This document shows positions 1-8,925 of a stretch of DNA of 53,577 bases, piece after piece. This DNA is from Clostridiaceae bacterium (GTDB taxonomy: Bacteria > Bacillota > Clostridia > Saccharofermentanales > Saccharofermentanaceae): positions 1 through 53,577 of the forward strand of contig DUPM01000051.1 in NCBI GenBank assembly GCA_012838315.1. The letters run 5' to 3'. The notes under the pieces are model-generated. The model saw only the letters and a program-made list of their open reading frames with translations, did no database searches and was not told the origin of the DNA. How positions within the stretch are numbered: position 1 is the stretch's first letter; each line of letters opens with the position of its first letter. The position numbers and the translations under genes were made by a program.

Positions 1-4
1 ACCA

Positions 5-121
5 TTCCGGCGGCTATGACAAAGAGGCCACACCTGTTCCCATCCCGAACACAGCCGTTAAGCTCTTTAGTGTCGACAATACTTGGCTGGTAACGGCCCG
101 GGAAGATAGATCGCTGCCGGA
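5..121 (+). rRNA. rrf: 5S ribosomal RNA
   Basis: The segment has the 5S rRNA core (CCCATCCCGAACAC near 40-53) and ends that pair (TCCGGC at 6-11 with GCCGGA at 116-121). Its length of about 117 nt fits the family. It is presumably the last gene of an rRNA operon whose 16S and 23S lie before the window. Confidence 0.93.
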
Positions 122-127
122 TTATAT

Positions 128-166
128 GAAGGTCTTTTGCGAGTAAGCAAAAGACCTTCTTTTTTT
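128..166 (+). terminator. Rho-independent terminator of the rRNA operon
   Basis: A perfect 13-bp stem (GAAGGTCTTTTGC with GCAAAAGACCTTC) with a 6-nt loop is followed directly by seven T residues. It ends the 5S transcript just before the walR promoter. Confidence 0.92.
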
Positions 167-169
167 CGT

Positions 170-197
170 TTGGACTTTTACGTATAAATGTTATAAT
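170..197 (+). promoter_or_regulatory. Probable sigma-A promoter of the walR operon
   Basis: TTGGAC (170-175) and TATAAT (192-197) are 16 nt apart, and a TG one base before the -10 makes it an extended -10 promoter. It lies between the 5S terminator and the response regulator gene. Confidence 0.6.
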
Positions 198-271
198 TAC
201 TCTAGTTGAGTTTCTTTTATAACATTGTTATATTTGTGGCGATATTTATATCGCAGAATGGAGAGTCATAT

Positions 272-973
272 ATGTGCGCTAAAATCCTCATCGTTGATGA
301 TGAACCCAATATTGTCGATATTCTTAAGGTGAATCTTGAGAGAGAGGGTTATACCACGATTACAGCGACTGATGGCGCAGCCGGTCTTGAGATGGGTCTC
401 ACAATGAAGCCGGATCTTATTCTTCTGGATTGCATGCTTCCCAAAATGGACGGTTTTGACGTTTGTCGTAAGCTTCGTACGCAATCGAGTGTTCCTATTT
501 TAATGTTAACAGCCAAGAGCGAAGAGATTGATAAGGTTCTAGGTCTAGAACTTGGAGCGGATGACTACATTACAAAGCCATTCAGCGTTCGCGAAGTACT
601 TGCCAGAGTCAAAGCACAGCTCAGGCGTGTCGCCCTTTCCGATGTTGATAACGCATCAGATTCCAAGCATTTGACTTTTGGAGATTTACAAATTGATACG
701 GATGCCTATCAGGTCATGCGTAATGGTCGTGTGCTTGAGTTGACTTTAAGAGAGTATGAACTGGTGCTATTTTTGGCTCAGAATGCCGGTCAGGTTTTTT
801 CTCGTGAGCAACTCCTTGAGAAGGTCTGGGGCTATGAGTATTTTGGTGATGTCAGGACTGTAGATGTGACCGTTCGTCGTACTCGTGAAAAACTTGAACC
901 TGACCAGAGTAATTATCGATATATTCTGACCAAGCGCGGGGTCGGTTACTATTTTGACAAAATCCAGGCTTGA
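272..973 (+). CDS. walR: OmpR/PhoB-family response regulator, WalR-like
   Basis: A 233-residue two-component response regulator. The receiver domain (about 3-115) has the acidic pair D9/D10, phosphoacceptor D53 in LILLDCMLPKMDG, T80 and K102 (ITKPF). A winged-helix DNA-binding domain of OmpR type fills about 130-230 and ends with YILTKRGVGYYF. The reading frame is open further upstream to a TTG at 206, but I start at ATG 272 because it has a GGAGAG site at 260-265 and begins exactly at the receiver fold. The kinase, murA, walJ and rlmH follow in the same direction, which is the walRK neighbourhood of Bacillota, where the pair controls cell-wall turnover. The family is certain; the WalR name rests on context and could be PhoP-like. 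Confidence 0.88.
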   Translation: MCAKILIVDDEPNIVDILKVNLEREGYTTITATDGAAGLEMGLTMKPDLILLDCMLPKMDGFDVCRKLRTQSSVPILMLTAKSEEIDKVLGLELGADDYITKPFSVREVLARVKAQLRRVALSDVDNASDSKHLTFGDLQIDTDAYQVMRNGRVLELTLREYELVLFLAQNAGQVFSREQLLEKVWGYEYFGDVRTVDVTVRRTREKLEPDQSNYRYILTKRGVGYYFDKIQA

Positions 974-986
974 GGTTGCGTGAATC

Positions 987-3266
987 ATGGCAATATCTGA
1001 CGTGAAACGCTCTTTTTCTCTTGCTCAGTTCGCAGATATTTTCAGCAATACATATTTCTGGATTGCATTGCTTGCACTCGTTTCTATTCTTCTAGTGTTT
1101 ATCTTGTGCGTCATATATTTGAGATATAAGACGGGACAGTTTTCTGAAGCTGCAGATGAGCGAATTGCATCAATTATCAGTGATTTTAAGACTGAAAAAA
1201 GCACATCCGATACCATTCTTCGAAAGCTGGATGTCGGTGTTCTTGCTTATGGATCTGACGGTAAACTAATTAGCGCAAATCCTTCAACAAAGATTCTCTT
1301 GGGTATGGATAGTATGCCTCGAACGTTTCAGTCGTTTTTGGATGCTTACGGTAAGGACAACGGAATTACTTTGGATTTGATGCTCCAATCGACAGATAAC
1401 GTTTCCGGAAATATTTCTGTAGCAGATCGAATCATCAAGATTCAGATGACTCGATCGCAGTTTTCGTCATCTGAGAGCCCCGGCTGGATTATTATCATTC
1501 AGGATATCACGGAGCAGGAGCGCGAAGAGAAGCAGCGCAAAGAATTTGTAGCGAATGTATCACACGAGCTCAAAACCCCGCTTACAACTATTTCTGCCTA
1601 TTCCGAAACTCTTTTGGATTGGGGGTTGGAAGGAAAGTCACTGCACGATATCAAGAGTGACGTGCAGCGAATTCACGATGATTGCGAACGAATGGACAAT
1701 CTGGTCCAGAATCTTTTGCTTCTATCGTCAATTGACAGCAAGGGTGTTCGTCCGCGTATGGTTCAATATGATATTGCGGCATTGATGAAGCAGGTCGTTT
1801 CAAGGTTTAACTTACAGGCGGATGAGAAGAATATTACGTTGAGTGCCTCCGTCCTGTCAAACATGTCGCCCGTATACGGGGATCCGACGTCATTTGATCG
1901 AATTCTGACAAACTTAGTGTCCAATGCGATAAAGTACACCGAAGTGAACGGAAAGGTTCAAGTTTTCGTTCATGCGACAAACAACTACATTTCACTAAAA
2001 GTCTCGGATAATGGAATGGGTGTCTCAAAGGAGAATTTGCCGAGATTATTTGATCGATTTTATCGCGTAGATGCGACCGGATCGAGAAAATATGGAGGAA
2101 CCGGACTGGGCCTGTCGATTGCCAAGGAGTTAACAGAACTTCAAGGGGGAACGATATCGGCAAACAGCACATTGGGCAAGGGAACGGAGTTTATCATTAC
2201 ACTTCCTAAGGCGGAGACAACGTACCGAGAAGCTCTAGATGCAATCCTTGCCGGATCACCCAGAACGGAGATTCTTTTTGAAAATGCTTGTCAATATCTT
2301 TTATCAGCTGCGGATGAATTGGACATGCAACTATACTCGTTGTCGCAGATTACTAAAGAGCAAAAAGATAGCCTGCTTCATTATCTGTTGGCGGACCCGG
2401 AGGATGATTTCTTTTTTGCAGCTCCCGTGAACATGAAAACAAATCTCCCTCCAAGAAAAGAGCCTTCGACCGTTTTGGCGATGACCACAGACACACCTCT
2501 CGTGAATGAGCCGGCAGTTCAATCGATGGTTTCATCCGAAATGCAGCCGGTTGTTCTTGAAGAGAGTCTGAAGTCGGATGATGACGTTATCGTTTACGCA
2601 AAGAATTTGAAACCAGAGCCTCCTGTCACGAAGGACATTAAGTCTATGAATATTAAGCCGTCGGCACCATCGAGCGACAATATCAAAGCCGTTCAAGCCA
2701 TCCGAGCAGAACAAGGAGAAGGGCAGATAAAAGGCATCACTGAGGTTCAAGAAAGTGTCGAAGAGGTTATTCCACCACATCCATATATTGCTTTAGCCAA
2801 GGCGGCGAAAATGAATCGCCCCGATCCCGAACCGATGGCGTCGGTGCCTTTGTCGCAACTCAATATCCAATCCAGGGCGATGCTGGTTCAGAACAAGCCG
2901 GTCCATGCATCAACTTCGGCGCCACCATCTGAAGCGGCGAAGAGATCGAATATTGCTGAAAAGGATAATCCGATCGTCGAAACGCCTCATAAACAGAGGG
3001 ATAAGGTGATTTCAAATCAGAAAAAGATGATAAAGGATGCTCAAGTATCGACCGCTGATGCAAAATCGGATAAAATGCTTAAGAAAGCTGAACCGGAGAT
3101 TAATCTTTCCAAGAAGACATCCGATCGGTTAACAAAATCAAAGATACACCCGGACAATAAACAGCGAGCTTCATTGTCTACGAAGGGAACCAAATCGGGT
3201 GAGCGCAAAAGTCTTGAGAACATGACTCTTGATGATCTGCAAAAAGACAAGCGCAGGGGGAAATAG
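987..3266 (+). CDS. walK: WalK-like sensor histidine kinase with a long C-terminal extension
   Basis: A 759-residue membrane histidine kinase. It has one transmembrane helix (about 24-46), a PAS-like region (about 75-175), HisKA with phosphoacceptor H193 in VSHELKTP, then the HATPase with N313 (NAIKYT), D341-G343 (DNGMG) and GGTGLGL at 370-376. The catalytic core ends near 408. Two features differ from classical WalK: there is no second transmembrane helix or extracellular sensor, and about 350 residues follow the ATPase. Residues 412-485 look folded and helical; the rest is rich in Pro, Lys, Ser and Glu and probably disordered. The start lies 13 nt after walR. The stop is one base before the murA ATG, so translation is probably coupled. 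It should phosphorylate the adjacent regulator. Confidence 0.87.
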   Translation: MAISDVKRSFSLAQFADIFSNTYFWIALLALVSILLVFILCVIYLRYKTGQFSEAADERIASIISDFKTEKSTSDTILRKLDVGVLAYGSDGKLISANPSTKILLGMDSMPRTFQSFLDAYGKDNGITLDLMLQSTDNVSGNISVADRIIKIQMTRSQFSSSESPGWIIIIQDITEQEREEKQRKEFVANVSHELKTPLTTISAYSETLLDWGLEGKSLHDIKSDVQRIHDDCERMDNLVQNLLLLSSIDSKGVRPRMVQYDIAALMKQVVSRFNLQADEKNITLSASVLSNMSPVYGDPTSFDRILTNLVSNAIKYTEVNGKVQVFVHATNNYISLKVSDNGMGVSKENLPRLFDRFYRVDATGSRKYGGTGLGLSIAKELTELQGGTISANSTLGKGTEFIITLPKAETTYREALDAILAGSPRTEILFENACQYLLSAADELDMQLYSLSQITKEQKDSLLHYLLADPEDDFFFAAPVNMKTNLPPRKEPSTVLAMTTDTPLVNEPAVQSMVSSEMQPVVLEESLKSDDDVIVYAKNLKPEPPVTKDIKSMNIKPSAPSSDNIKAVQAIRAEQGEGQIKGITEVQESVEEVIPPHPYIALAKAAKMNRPDPEPMASVPLSQLNIQSRAMLVQNKPVHASTSAPPSEAAKRSNIAEKDNPIVETPHKQRDKVISNQKKMIKDAQVSTADAKSDKMLKKAEPEINLSKKTSDRLTKSKIHPDNKQRASLSTKGTKSGERKSLENMTLDDLQKDKRRGK

Positions 3267-3267
3267 A

Positions 3268-4581
3268 ATGTCAGTTTATAAGATACGTGGCGGAACTCCG
3301 CTTCAAGGCGAAGTTTCAGTAAGTGGCAGCAAGAACGCCGTTTTGGGAATTTTAGCTGCCTCCATGCTTCTTGATGGAGCCTGTATTTTAGAAAATGTAC
3401 CAGATATTGCCGATGTTCAGGCCATGCTTGAAATCTGTGAGACATTAGGTGCGGTTATTACTCCGCTTGGCGGAGGTACATATAAAATTGATCCGACGAA
3501 TATTTCAACATACGAAGCGACGCATGCAAAAGTTAAAAATATTCGTGCGTCATATTATCTGCTCGGCGCACTACTGTCTCGATTTAAGAGGGCAACGATG
3601 CATATGCCGGGCGGATGTAATTTCGGAACGCGCCCGATTGATTTGCACTTGAAAGGTTTTTCGAAATTGGGCGCTCGTGGCACGGACGTTTCAGATTTAC
3701 GAGATGGCACGATTCGAATCATTGCAGATCGGCTTCGAGGATCACACATTTTTCTGGATGTGGTCAGCGTCGGCGCTACGATTAATATTATGTTGGCAGC
3801 GACTCGCGCAGAGGGTTTGACGACGATAGAGAATGCCGCAAAGGAACCTCATATAGTTGACGTAGCGAACTTTTTGAATGCGATGGGCGCTAACATAAAG
3901 GGTGCAGGTACCGATACCATTCGAATTAAGGGTGTTCCGGTCTTACCCGGTGGTTATTCGTACTCCATCATTCCGGACCAGATTGAGGCCGGAACCTATA
4001 TGATAGCAGCGGCGATGACGCGCGGTGATGTGACGGTGAAAAATTTGATTCCGAAGCATATGGAGCCGCTGACAGCAAAGCTGATGGAAATGGGTTTTGA
4101 TATATTGGAAGGCGACGATTCTATTCGAGTCAGTATAGAGGAGTGTAGGCCTATCGAACCGGTTAATTTTAAAACTATGCCGTATCCCGGTTTTCCGACG
4201 GATTTGCAGCCACAGGCAACAGCATTACTTTGTTTGGCGAAGGGGATGGGTCGTATGCATGAAAATGTATGGGACAATCGTTTTCAATATATCAGCGAGC
4301 TTCAGACGATGGGTGCGAATATTTCTGTGATTGGTCGAGTGGCATTGGTCAGCGGCCCGAGTTTTCTGCATGGTGCGAATGTCGTCGCGATGGATTTGAG
4401 AGCTGGAGCGGCAATGGTATTAGCAGGTTTAGTTGCGACTGGAGAGACGGTCATTTCGTCGGCCTACCGCATTGATCGTGGTTACGAGCATATCGTCGAA
4501 AAACTGACAGCAATGGGCGCTAAGATTGAGCGTGTTGAAGAAGATGAGTCTTCTTGCCAGAGACCCTTAGTCGAAGTGTGA
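3268..4581 (+). CDS. murA: UDP-N-acetylglucosamine 1-carboxyvinyltransferase
   Basis: MurA transfers enolpyruvate from PEP to UDP-GlcNAc, the first committed step of peptidoglycan synthesis, in the cytoplasm. The 437-residue protein has the normal length. It shows K22/N23 (GSKNAVLG), R93 (NIRASYYLLG) and the catalytic Cys C117 in MPGGCNFGTRPIDLH, the residue attacked by fosfomycin. The frame is open back to 3229 inside walK, but ATG 3268 has an AGGGGG site at 3255-3260 and begins with the canonical family N terminus. Its place directly after a WalK-like kinase, where Bacilli have yycH/yycI, is unusual and puts a cell-wall enzyme under the same transcript as its likely regulator. Confidence 0.95.
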   Translation: MSVYKIRGGTPLQGEVSVSGSKNAVLGILAASMLLDGACILENVPDIADVQAMLEICETLGAVITPLGGGTYKIDPTNISTYEATHAKVKNIRASYYLLGALLSRFKRATMHMPGGCNFGTRPIDLHLKGFSKLGARGTDVSDLRDGTIRIIADRLRGSHIFLDVVSVGATINIMLAATRAEGLTTIENAAKEPHIVDVANFLNAMGANIKGAGTDTIRIKGVPVLPGGYSYSIIPDQIEAGTYMIAAAMTRGDVTVKNLIPKHMEPLTAKLMEMGFDILEGDDSIRVSIEECRPIEPVNFKTMPYPGFPTDLQPQATALLCLAKGMGRMHENVWDNRFQYISELQTMGANISVIGRVALVSGPSFLHGANVVAMDLRAGAAMVLAGLVATGETVISSAYRIDRGYEHIVEKLTAMGAKIERVEEDESSCQRPLVEV

Positions 4582-4585
4582 TGAC

Positions 4586-5494
4586 ATGCAGATGGATTTA
4601 TGTGATATGAGTTCTGATGTATTTCGTATTATCCCGCTATTCAGCGGAAGTAGCGGCAACGCTGTATTTATCAATTTCGCCGGCACGAAAATACTTATCG
4701 ATGCCGGACGCTCTTGCAAGCAACTTAGTGAAGCTTTAGGCCAAGTCGGCGAATCCGCCGAGCGGTTGGATGCGATTTTTATCACACACGATCATTCGGA
4801 TCATTTGAGTGGGTTGGATGTTTTGGTTCGCAAGTTTAATCATCATACCTATGCGACGCCCATGACCTGGCGCGGGATTCGGAATTCGCAAAAAAAACCA
4901 CATTCGCAAGATTTGGATCATGAAATAGAGCCATGGAAAACGTTGCGAGTGGGTTGCGTTGATGTCACCCCGTTTCCAACACCTCACGATGCGGAAGGCT
5001 CGGTCGGATATCGATTCGAATCCATGGGGCGTTCTTTTGCACTTGTGACAGACATCGGTCATTTCAGCGAAGATGTGAAGCGTGCGGTGACGGGAACGGA
5101 AGCGGTGCTGATTGAGGCCAACTACAACAAAGACATGTTGTTCAGTGGTCCTTACCCGTGGATGCTCAAGAAGCGCGTGGACAGTGATTATGGACACTTG
5201 TGTAACACGGATTGCGCGAAGGCTGTAGCCTATCTTCTCGAAAACGGAACACAGCACATTATTCTCGGACATTTAAGTCAGGAGAATAATTCGCCATCGG
5301 TCGCCAGACGCGAAGTGATGGATTATTTACTCGATCAAGGCTTTCTGAATGCGCCTCCTTTTTCACTCACTTTAGCAAATCGTCACTATCCTTCTACCCC
5401 TATTCTATTAGGGCAGGATTCATTTGAGACGACAACTCTTTCACCGTCGATAGCACCGTGTCGGATAATCACCGAGGCCGGGTCAACGACATGA
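4586..5494 (+). CDS. walJ: Metallo-beta-lactamase-fold hydrolase, WalJ/YycJ family
   Basis: A 302-residue cytoplasmic MBL-fold protein with the dinuclear-metal motif H68-x-H70-x-D72-H73 in FITHDHSDHLSG and a later LGHLSQENNSP segment typical of YycJ. WalJ proteins are companions of walRK, linked to nuclease-type activity and coordination of cell-wall and DNA events; the substrate is not visible here. I use the first ATG, four bases after the murA stop. ATG 4607 (MSSDVF) is an alternative only seven residues inside. The 3' end overlaps rlmH by four bases (ATGA). Confidence 0.87.
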   Translation: MQMDLCDMSSDVFRIIPLFSGSSGNAVFINFAGTKILIDAGRSCKQLSEALGQVGESAERLDAIFITHDHSDHLSGLDVLVRKFNHHTYATPMTWRGIRNSQKKPHSQDLDHEIEPWKTLRVGCVDVTPFPTPHDAEGSVGYRFESMGRSFALVTDIGHFSEDVKRAVTGTEAVLIEANYNKDMLFSGPYPWMLKKRVDSDYGHLCNTDCAKAVAYLLENGTQHIILGHLSQENNSPSVARREVMDYLLDQGFLNAPPFSLTLANRHYPSTPILLGQDSFETTTLSPSIAPCRIITEAGSTT

Positions 5495-5955
5495 AACTTC
5501 AGCTGATTTGTGCCGGCAAGGTCAAGGACGCGTGGCTTCGTGATGCGATTTCTGAGTACACGAAGCGATTGTCGCGTTTTTGCACCGTTTCAATTGTCGA
5601 AGTACCGGATGCGCCGGATCATTTGCCGCGAGAGCAGGCTTTGAAAAAAGAAGGCGACGCGATGCTTTCTAAGATTAAACCATCATCGTTACTGTGGTTA
5701 ATGGATTTGGCAGGGGTGACGATGAATTCGGAGCAATTTTCTGAGATACTGATGAAAGGATTTGATCAGGGGGGCTCAGAACTGACGATAATGATTGGCG
5801 GGTCTAACGGGTTTGCTAAAGATGTTTTGGATCGTGCAAGTTTCAGGATTCGCTTTTCGGATATGACGATGACGCATACTATGGCTCGGTTGTTTTTAAT
5901 AGAGCAGTGTTATCGCGCGTTCAAAATTGATAAAAACGAATCGTATCACAAATGA
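5491..5955 (+). CDS. rlmH: 23S rRNA (pseudouridine1915-N3)-methyltransferase RlmH
   Basis: A SPOUT-fold methyltransferase that uses SAM to methylate pseudouridine 1915 in helix 69 of 23S rRNA on assembled ribosomes. The 154-residue length fits. It has the family IGGSNG glycine loop, the MTMTHTMARLFLIEQ segment and the C-terminal YRAFKIDKNESYHK. ATG 5491 overlaps the walJ stop as ATGA, and the protein begins MKLQLICAGK, as in the family; an upstream extension to 5458 lies inside walJ and is rejected. It is the last gene of the walR cluster. Confidence 0.94.
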   Translation: MKLQLICAGKVKDAWLRDAISEYTKRLSRFCTVSIVEVPDAPDHLPREQALKKEGDAMLSKIKPSSLLWLMDLAGVTMNSEQFSEILMKGFDQGGSELTIMIGGSNGFAKDVLDRASFRIRFSDMTMTHTMARLFLIEQCYRAFKIDKNESYHK

Positions 5956-6053
5956 ATATGCCGACTATCATTCCCGAGAGAATAATTCATTGACTCGGAA
6001 ATAATAGAGCGGCAGATGGATTAATCAATTGACTTGCGTTATGCATTGTCGTT

Positions 6054-6647
6054 TTATGCGCGTTGTGAAAGAAAATTTCTCATGATGGTTTCTCCAACTG
6101 TGGTTAATATAGACTCCGGGTGGAATTGGATACCGAATACCGGAGCCGTCTTGTGATGAACGGCCATGATGGTCTGATCGGGCGCGAGTGCAGTGACCAC
6201 TAATTCATCCGGCATTTTTTGAGTGTTTGCGGCAAGAGAGTGATAACGTGCGACTTCGATAATCTCAGGAAGTCCGTGAAACAGGGGACAAAGGCTTTCC
6301 GCTCTCTCTTCATCCATTAAGATATGTACCGGGCGCTTCTTTCCGTGGACCAATTCAAGCGCGTGAATGATTTCTCCTCCGAAGGCCTCAACAATGGCTT
6401 GGTGTCCGAGGCAGATTCCAAGTATCGGTATTTTGCCGGATAAGCGCTTTATAAGGTCGATGGACACTCCGGCATCACGGGGGTAACCCGGTCCGGGAGA
6501 AATGATGATATGAGACGGAGAGAGTGCCTCAATATCTTCGATACTCAGTGCATCATTTCGAATGACTTTAATGTTTGGGTCAATACTTCCGACCAACTGG
6601 TAAACGTTGTATACAAATGAATCGTAATTATCAATCAGTAAGATCAT
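6054..6647 (-). CDS. trpG: Anthranilate synthase component II (glutamine amidotransferase)
   Basis: Supplies ammonia from glutamine to TrpE for anthranilate synthesis. The class I amidotransferase fold of 197 residues shows SPGPGYPRDAG, the nucleophile C79 in LGICLGHQAI and the His-Glu pair in FHPESI. The start overlaps the trpE stop (ATGA), which fits a 1:1 complex made by coupled translation. It is the last gene of the trp operon and converges on rlmH, with about 100 bases between and no clear U-tract terminator. A role shared with 4-amino-4-deoxychorismate synthesis (PabA) is possible, since some bacteria use one amidotransferase for both. Confidence 0.93.
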   Translation of the reverse strand: MILLIDNYDSFVYNVYQLVGSIDPNIKVIRNDALSIEDIEALSPSHIIISPGPGYPRDAGVSIDLIKRLSGKIPILGICLGHQAIVEAFGGEIIHALELVHGKKRPVHILMDEERAESLCPLFHGLPEIIEVARYHSLAANTQKMPDELVVTALAPDQTIMAVHHKTAPVFGIQFHPESILTTVGETIMRNFLSQRA

Positions 6648-8116
6648 CGCATACCTCCGGATTTTTCAAGTGCTGCGAAAAGTGCGCGCGCTTTATTCAT
6701 TGATTCCTCGTATTCCTTCTCGGCATCGGAGTCGGCAACAATACCTGCTCCGGCCTGAACGTGAATTTTTTGATCGCGAATTAACGCGGTTCTGATCGTT
6801 ATACATGTGTCCATATCGCCATCAAATCCGAAGTAGCCAACCGCACCGCCGTAAAGGCCGCGTCGCAAGGGCTCGAGTTCGTCAATAATCTCCATAGCTC
6901 GGATTTTGGGTGCGCCTGAAAGCGTTCCGGCGGGGAGTAGTGATGAGAGGACATCCACCGGACTGAAAGGCTCGCGCAGTTTTCCAAAAACGTTCGTGAC
7001 GATATGCATGACATGCGAGTACTTTTCGACGTGACCGATATTTTTGGCCTCAACGGTTCCGATTTCGGAGACTTTACCGACATCGTTTCTGGCCAAGTCG
7101 ACTAACATGTAATGCTCAGAAATTTCTTTTTCATCGCGGAGCAACTCTTCCTCGAGTGCTTGATCTTCTTCTGCGGTTTTGCCGCGCGGGCGTGTTCCCG
7201 CGATGGGGCAGGTCTCGATGATGTCGTTATTGATTCGAACGAGCATTTCCGGAGAAGAGCCGACAATTGCGGCGTCTTCGAGTTGGAAGTAGAACATGTA
7301 CGGGGACGGGTTTACGGTACGAAGCGCACGATAGACCGGCAGGGCATCTCCGAAATAATCGGAGCTGAATCGCTGAGACAAGACAACCTGAAAGATGTCC
7401 CCATCGCGGATGTATGCCTTGGCGCGTTCAACGCTCTCACAATAGCGATCATGTCCGCTGTGTGATTGAAAGTCTAACTCGGTCGGATGGACGCGAGCGG
7501 GCTTGATGGGTGACGTATCGTGGATACGAGCGATGATCTCAGAAATCTTCGATACCGCCTTGGTATAACCATCCACACCCTCTTCAGAAAATACGTTGAC
7601 AATCACTGCGGCCTCGTTCTTTAAGTGGTCGAAAACGATCACTTGCTCCGGAGCCATCAAGTGACAGTCCGGCATATCAATATTATCCGGATTGTTGTCC
7701 GGGAGGTTCTCGGCGTAACGAACGAAGTCGTATCCAAAGTAACCGACCAGCCCACAATAGAAATGATCAATGTAATCAAAGCGACCGGAAACTGATCGCG
7801 CTAAGATGTTTTTTAGTTGCTCGATTGGTTGATTCCCGAGGTTCTCTGCGGGGTAGTCGCGACTGCCGACACGGTAGTTGGAGACCCCTTTTTTGACGGT
7901 GTATTCAATCATCGGATTGGAGCCCATAATGGAGTACCTGGCCCAGCGTTGGCCATTTACGACACTCTCAAGAAGAAAGCTTTTAGCGCCGGTAGCAAAA
8001 CGTCTGAAAAGCGAAATAGGCGTGAATAAATCCGCAGGAATGCGCTGAACAATCGGGATGATACGCTTCTCTTGAAGCATTGCTGAAAACTGAGAATATG
8101 ATGGTTCAATCAACAT
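6644..8116 (-). CDS. trpE: Anthranilate synthase component I
   Basis: Converts chorismate and ammonia to anthranilate, the entry step of tryptophan synthesis. The 490-residue protein has the N-terminal FLLES motif associated with tryptophan feedback binding and the C-terminal chorismate-binding core, including LLPAGTLSGAPKIRAMEI and AGAGIVADSDAEKEYEE. Its start overlaps the end of trpA by seven bases, so it is clearly part of the same transcript. Its place near the end of the operon, after trpBA, is unusual: in most Bacillota trpE leads. The FLLES motif argues for TrpE rather than PabB. Confidence 0.95.
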   Translation of the reverse strand: MLIEPSYSQFSAMLQEKRIIPIVQRIPADLFTPISLFRRFATGAKSFLLESVVNGQRWARYSIMGSNPMIEYTVKKGVSNYRVGSRDYPAENLGNQPIEQLKNILARSVSGRFDYIDHFYCGLVGYFGYDFVRYAENLPDNNPDNIDMPDCHLMAPEQVIVFDHLKNEAAVIVNVFSEEGVDGYTKAVSKISEIIARIHDTSPIKPARVHPTELDFQSHSGHDRYCESVERAKAYIRDGDIFQVVLSQRFSSDYFGDALPVYRALRTVNPSPYMFYFQLEDAAIVGSSPEMLVRINNDIIETCPIAGTRPRGKTAEEDQALEEELLRDEKEISEHYMLVDLARNDVGKVSEIGTVEAKNIGHVEKYSHVMHIVTNVFGKLREPFSPVDVLSSLLPAGTLSGAPKIRAMEIIDELEPLRRGLYGGAVGYFGFDGDMDTCITIRTALIRDQKIHVQAGAGIVADSDAEKEYEESMNKARALFAALEKSGGMR

Positions 8117-8925
8117 ATAAAATCCTCTGTAAAGGTCTTCACTACGGCACCGAGCTTTTCGGCGATCTCAGTTTCACTGAGATGATCATGAACGGCCGAC
8201 TCAATCTGTTTAACCAGAGCTGAGCCGACGATGATACCGTCGCAGCATTTTTCCATAGCTCTTTTTTGCTCCGGAGTCGATATCCCGAATCCGAGACATT
8301 TAGGAATATCTGAATAATTGTTGAGCGAGTTCATATATTCTTGAAAATGTGTTTCAAATGTTTGCCTCTCGCCGGTGACTCCTGATGTGGATACGCAATA
8401 GAGGAAGCCTTTGGCTTCGGGAACAATCGTGCGAATTCGATCAAAAGATGTTGGAGTGACCATTGAGATAAGATAGATGCCGTACCGGTCTGCTGTTGGT
8501 TCAAGTTCGTCTCTTTCTTCAAACGGGAGATCTGGAATAATAAGTCCGGAAATGCCATTATCCTTACAGGCGGATAAAAACTTATCCTTGCCGTAAACAA
8601 AGACGGAGTTGTAGTAGAGCAAAAGCAGCACAGGAATATCCGGATAATCTGTCGTGACCTTACGACAAACATCGAAAACGTCCGTTAAGCGCGTGCCGGC
8701 GGCAAGCGCGCGTTCGTCCGCTCGCATAATCACAGGACCGTCAGCGGATGGGTCGGAGTAGGGGACACCAAATTCAATGACATCGGCGCCGTTTTCGATC
8801 ATTGCCTTTGCTATTAGGTATGTTGCGTTTGTCGAAGGGTCGCCGGCTGTAATAAATGGAATAAAGGCTTTCTTATTATCGGCGCGCAATTTCTGAAAGC
8901 GTATGTCAATCGGATTATTATTCAC
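8110..8925 (-). CDS. trpA: Tryptophan synthase alpha subunit
   Basis: Cleaves indole-3-glycerol phosphate to indole and glyceraldehyde 3-phosphate and channels indole to TrpB. The 271-residue TIM barrel has both catalytic acids, E51 in [11 protein letters not shown] and D62 in SADGPVI, and the phosphate-binding GFGISTPEQ segment. It overlaps the trpB end by eight bases and the trpE start by seven, the tight packing expected of an alpha2-beta2 complex made from one mRNA. Confidence 0.96.
   Translation of the reverse strand: MNNNPIDIRFQKLRADNKKAFIPFITAGDPSTNATYLIAKAMIENGADVIEFGVPYSDPSADGPVIMRADERALAAGTRLTDVFDVCRKVTTDYPDIPVLLLLYYNSVFVYGKDKFLSACKDNGISGLIIPDLPFEERDELEPTADRYGIYLISMVTPTSFDRIRTIVPEAKGFLYCVSTSGVTGERQTFETHFQEYMNSLNNYSDIPKCLGFGISTPEQKRAMEKCCDGIIVGSALVKQIESAVHDHLSETEIAEKLGAVVKTFTEDFIC

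Noticed and set aside
4736-5272. 178-codon minus-strand frame inside walJ
   Set aside because: It lies wholly antisense to a well-supported MBL-fold gene, has no family features and no ribosome site.
5971-6001. Imperfect hairpin between rlmH and trpG considered as a terminator
   Set aside because: The stem is short with a bulge (CCGAG/CTCGG core) and no T-run follows on either strand.
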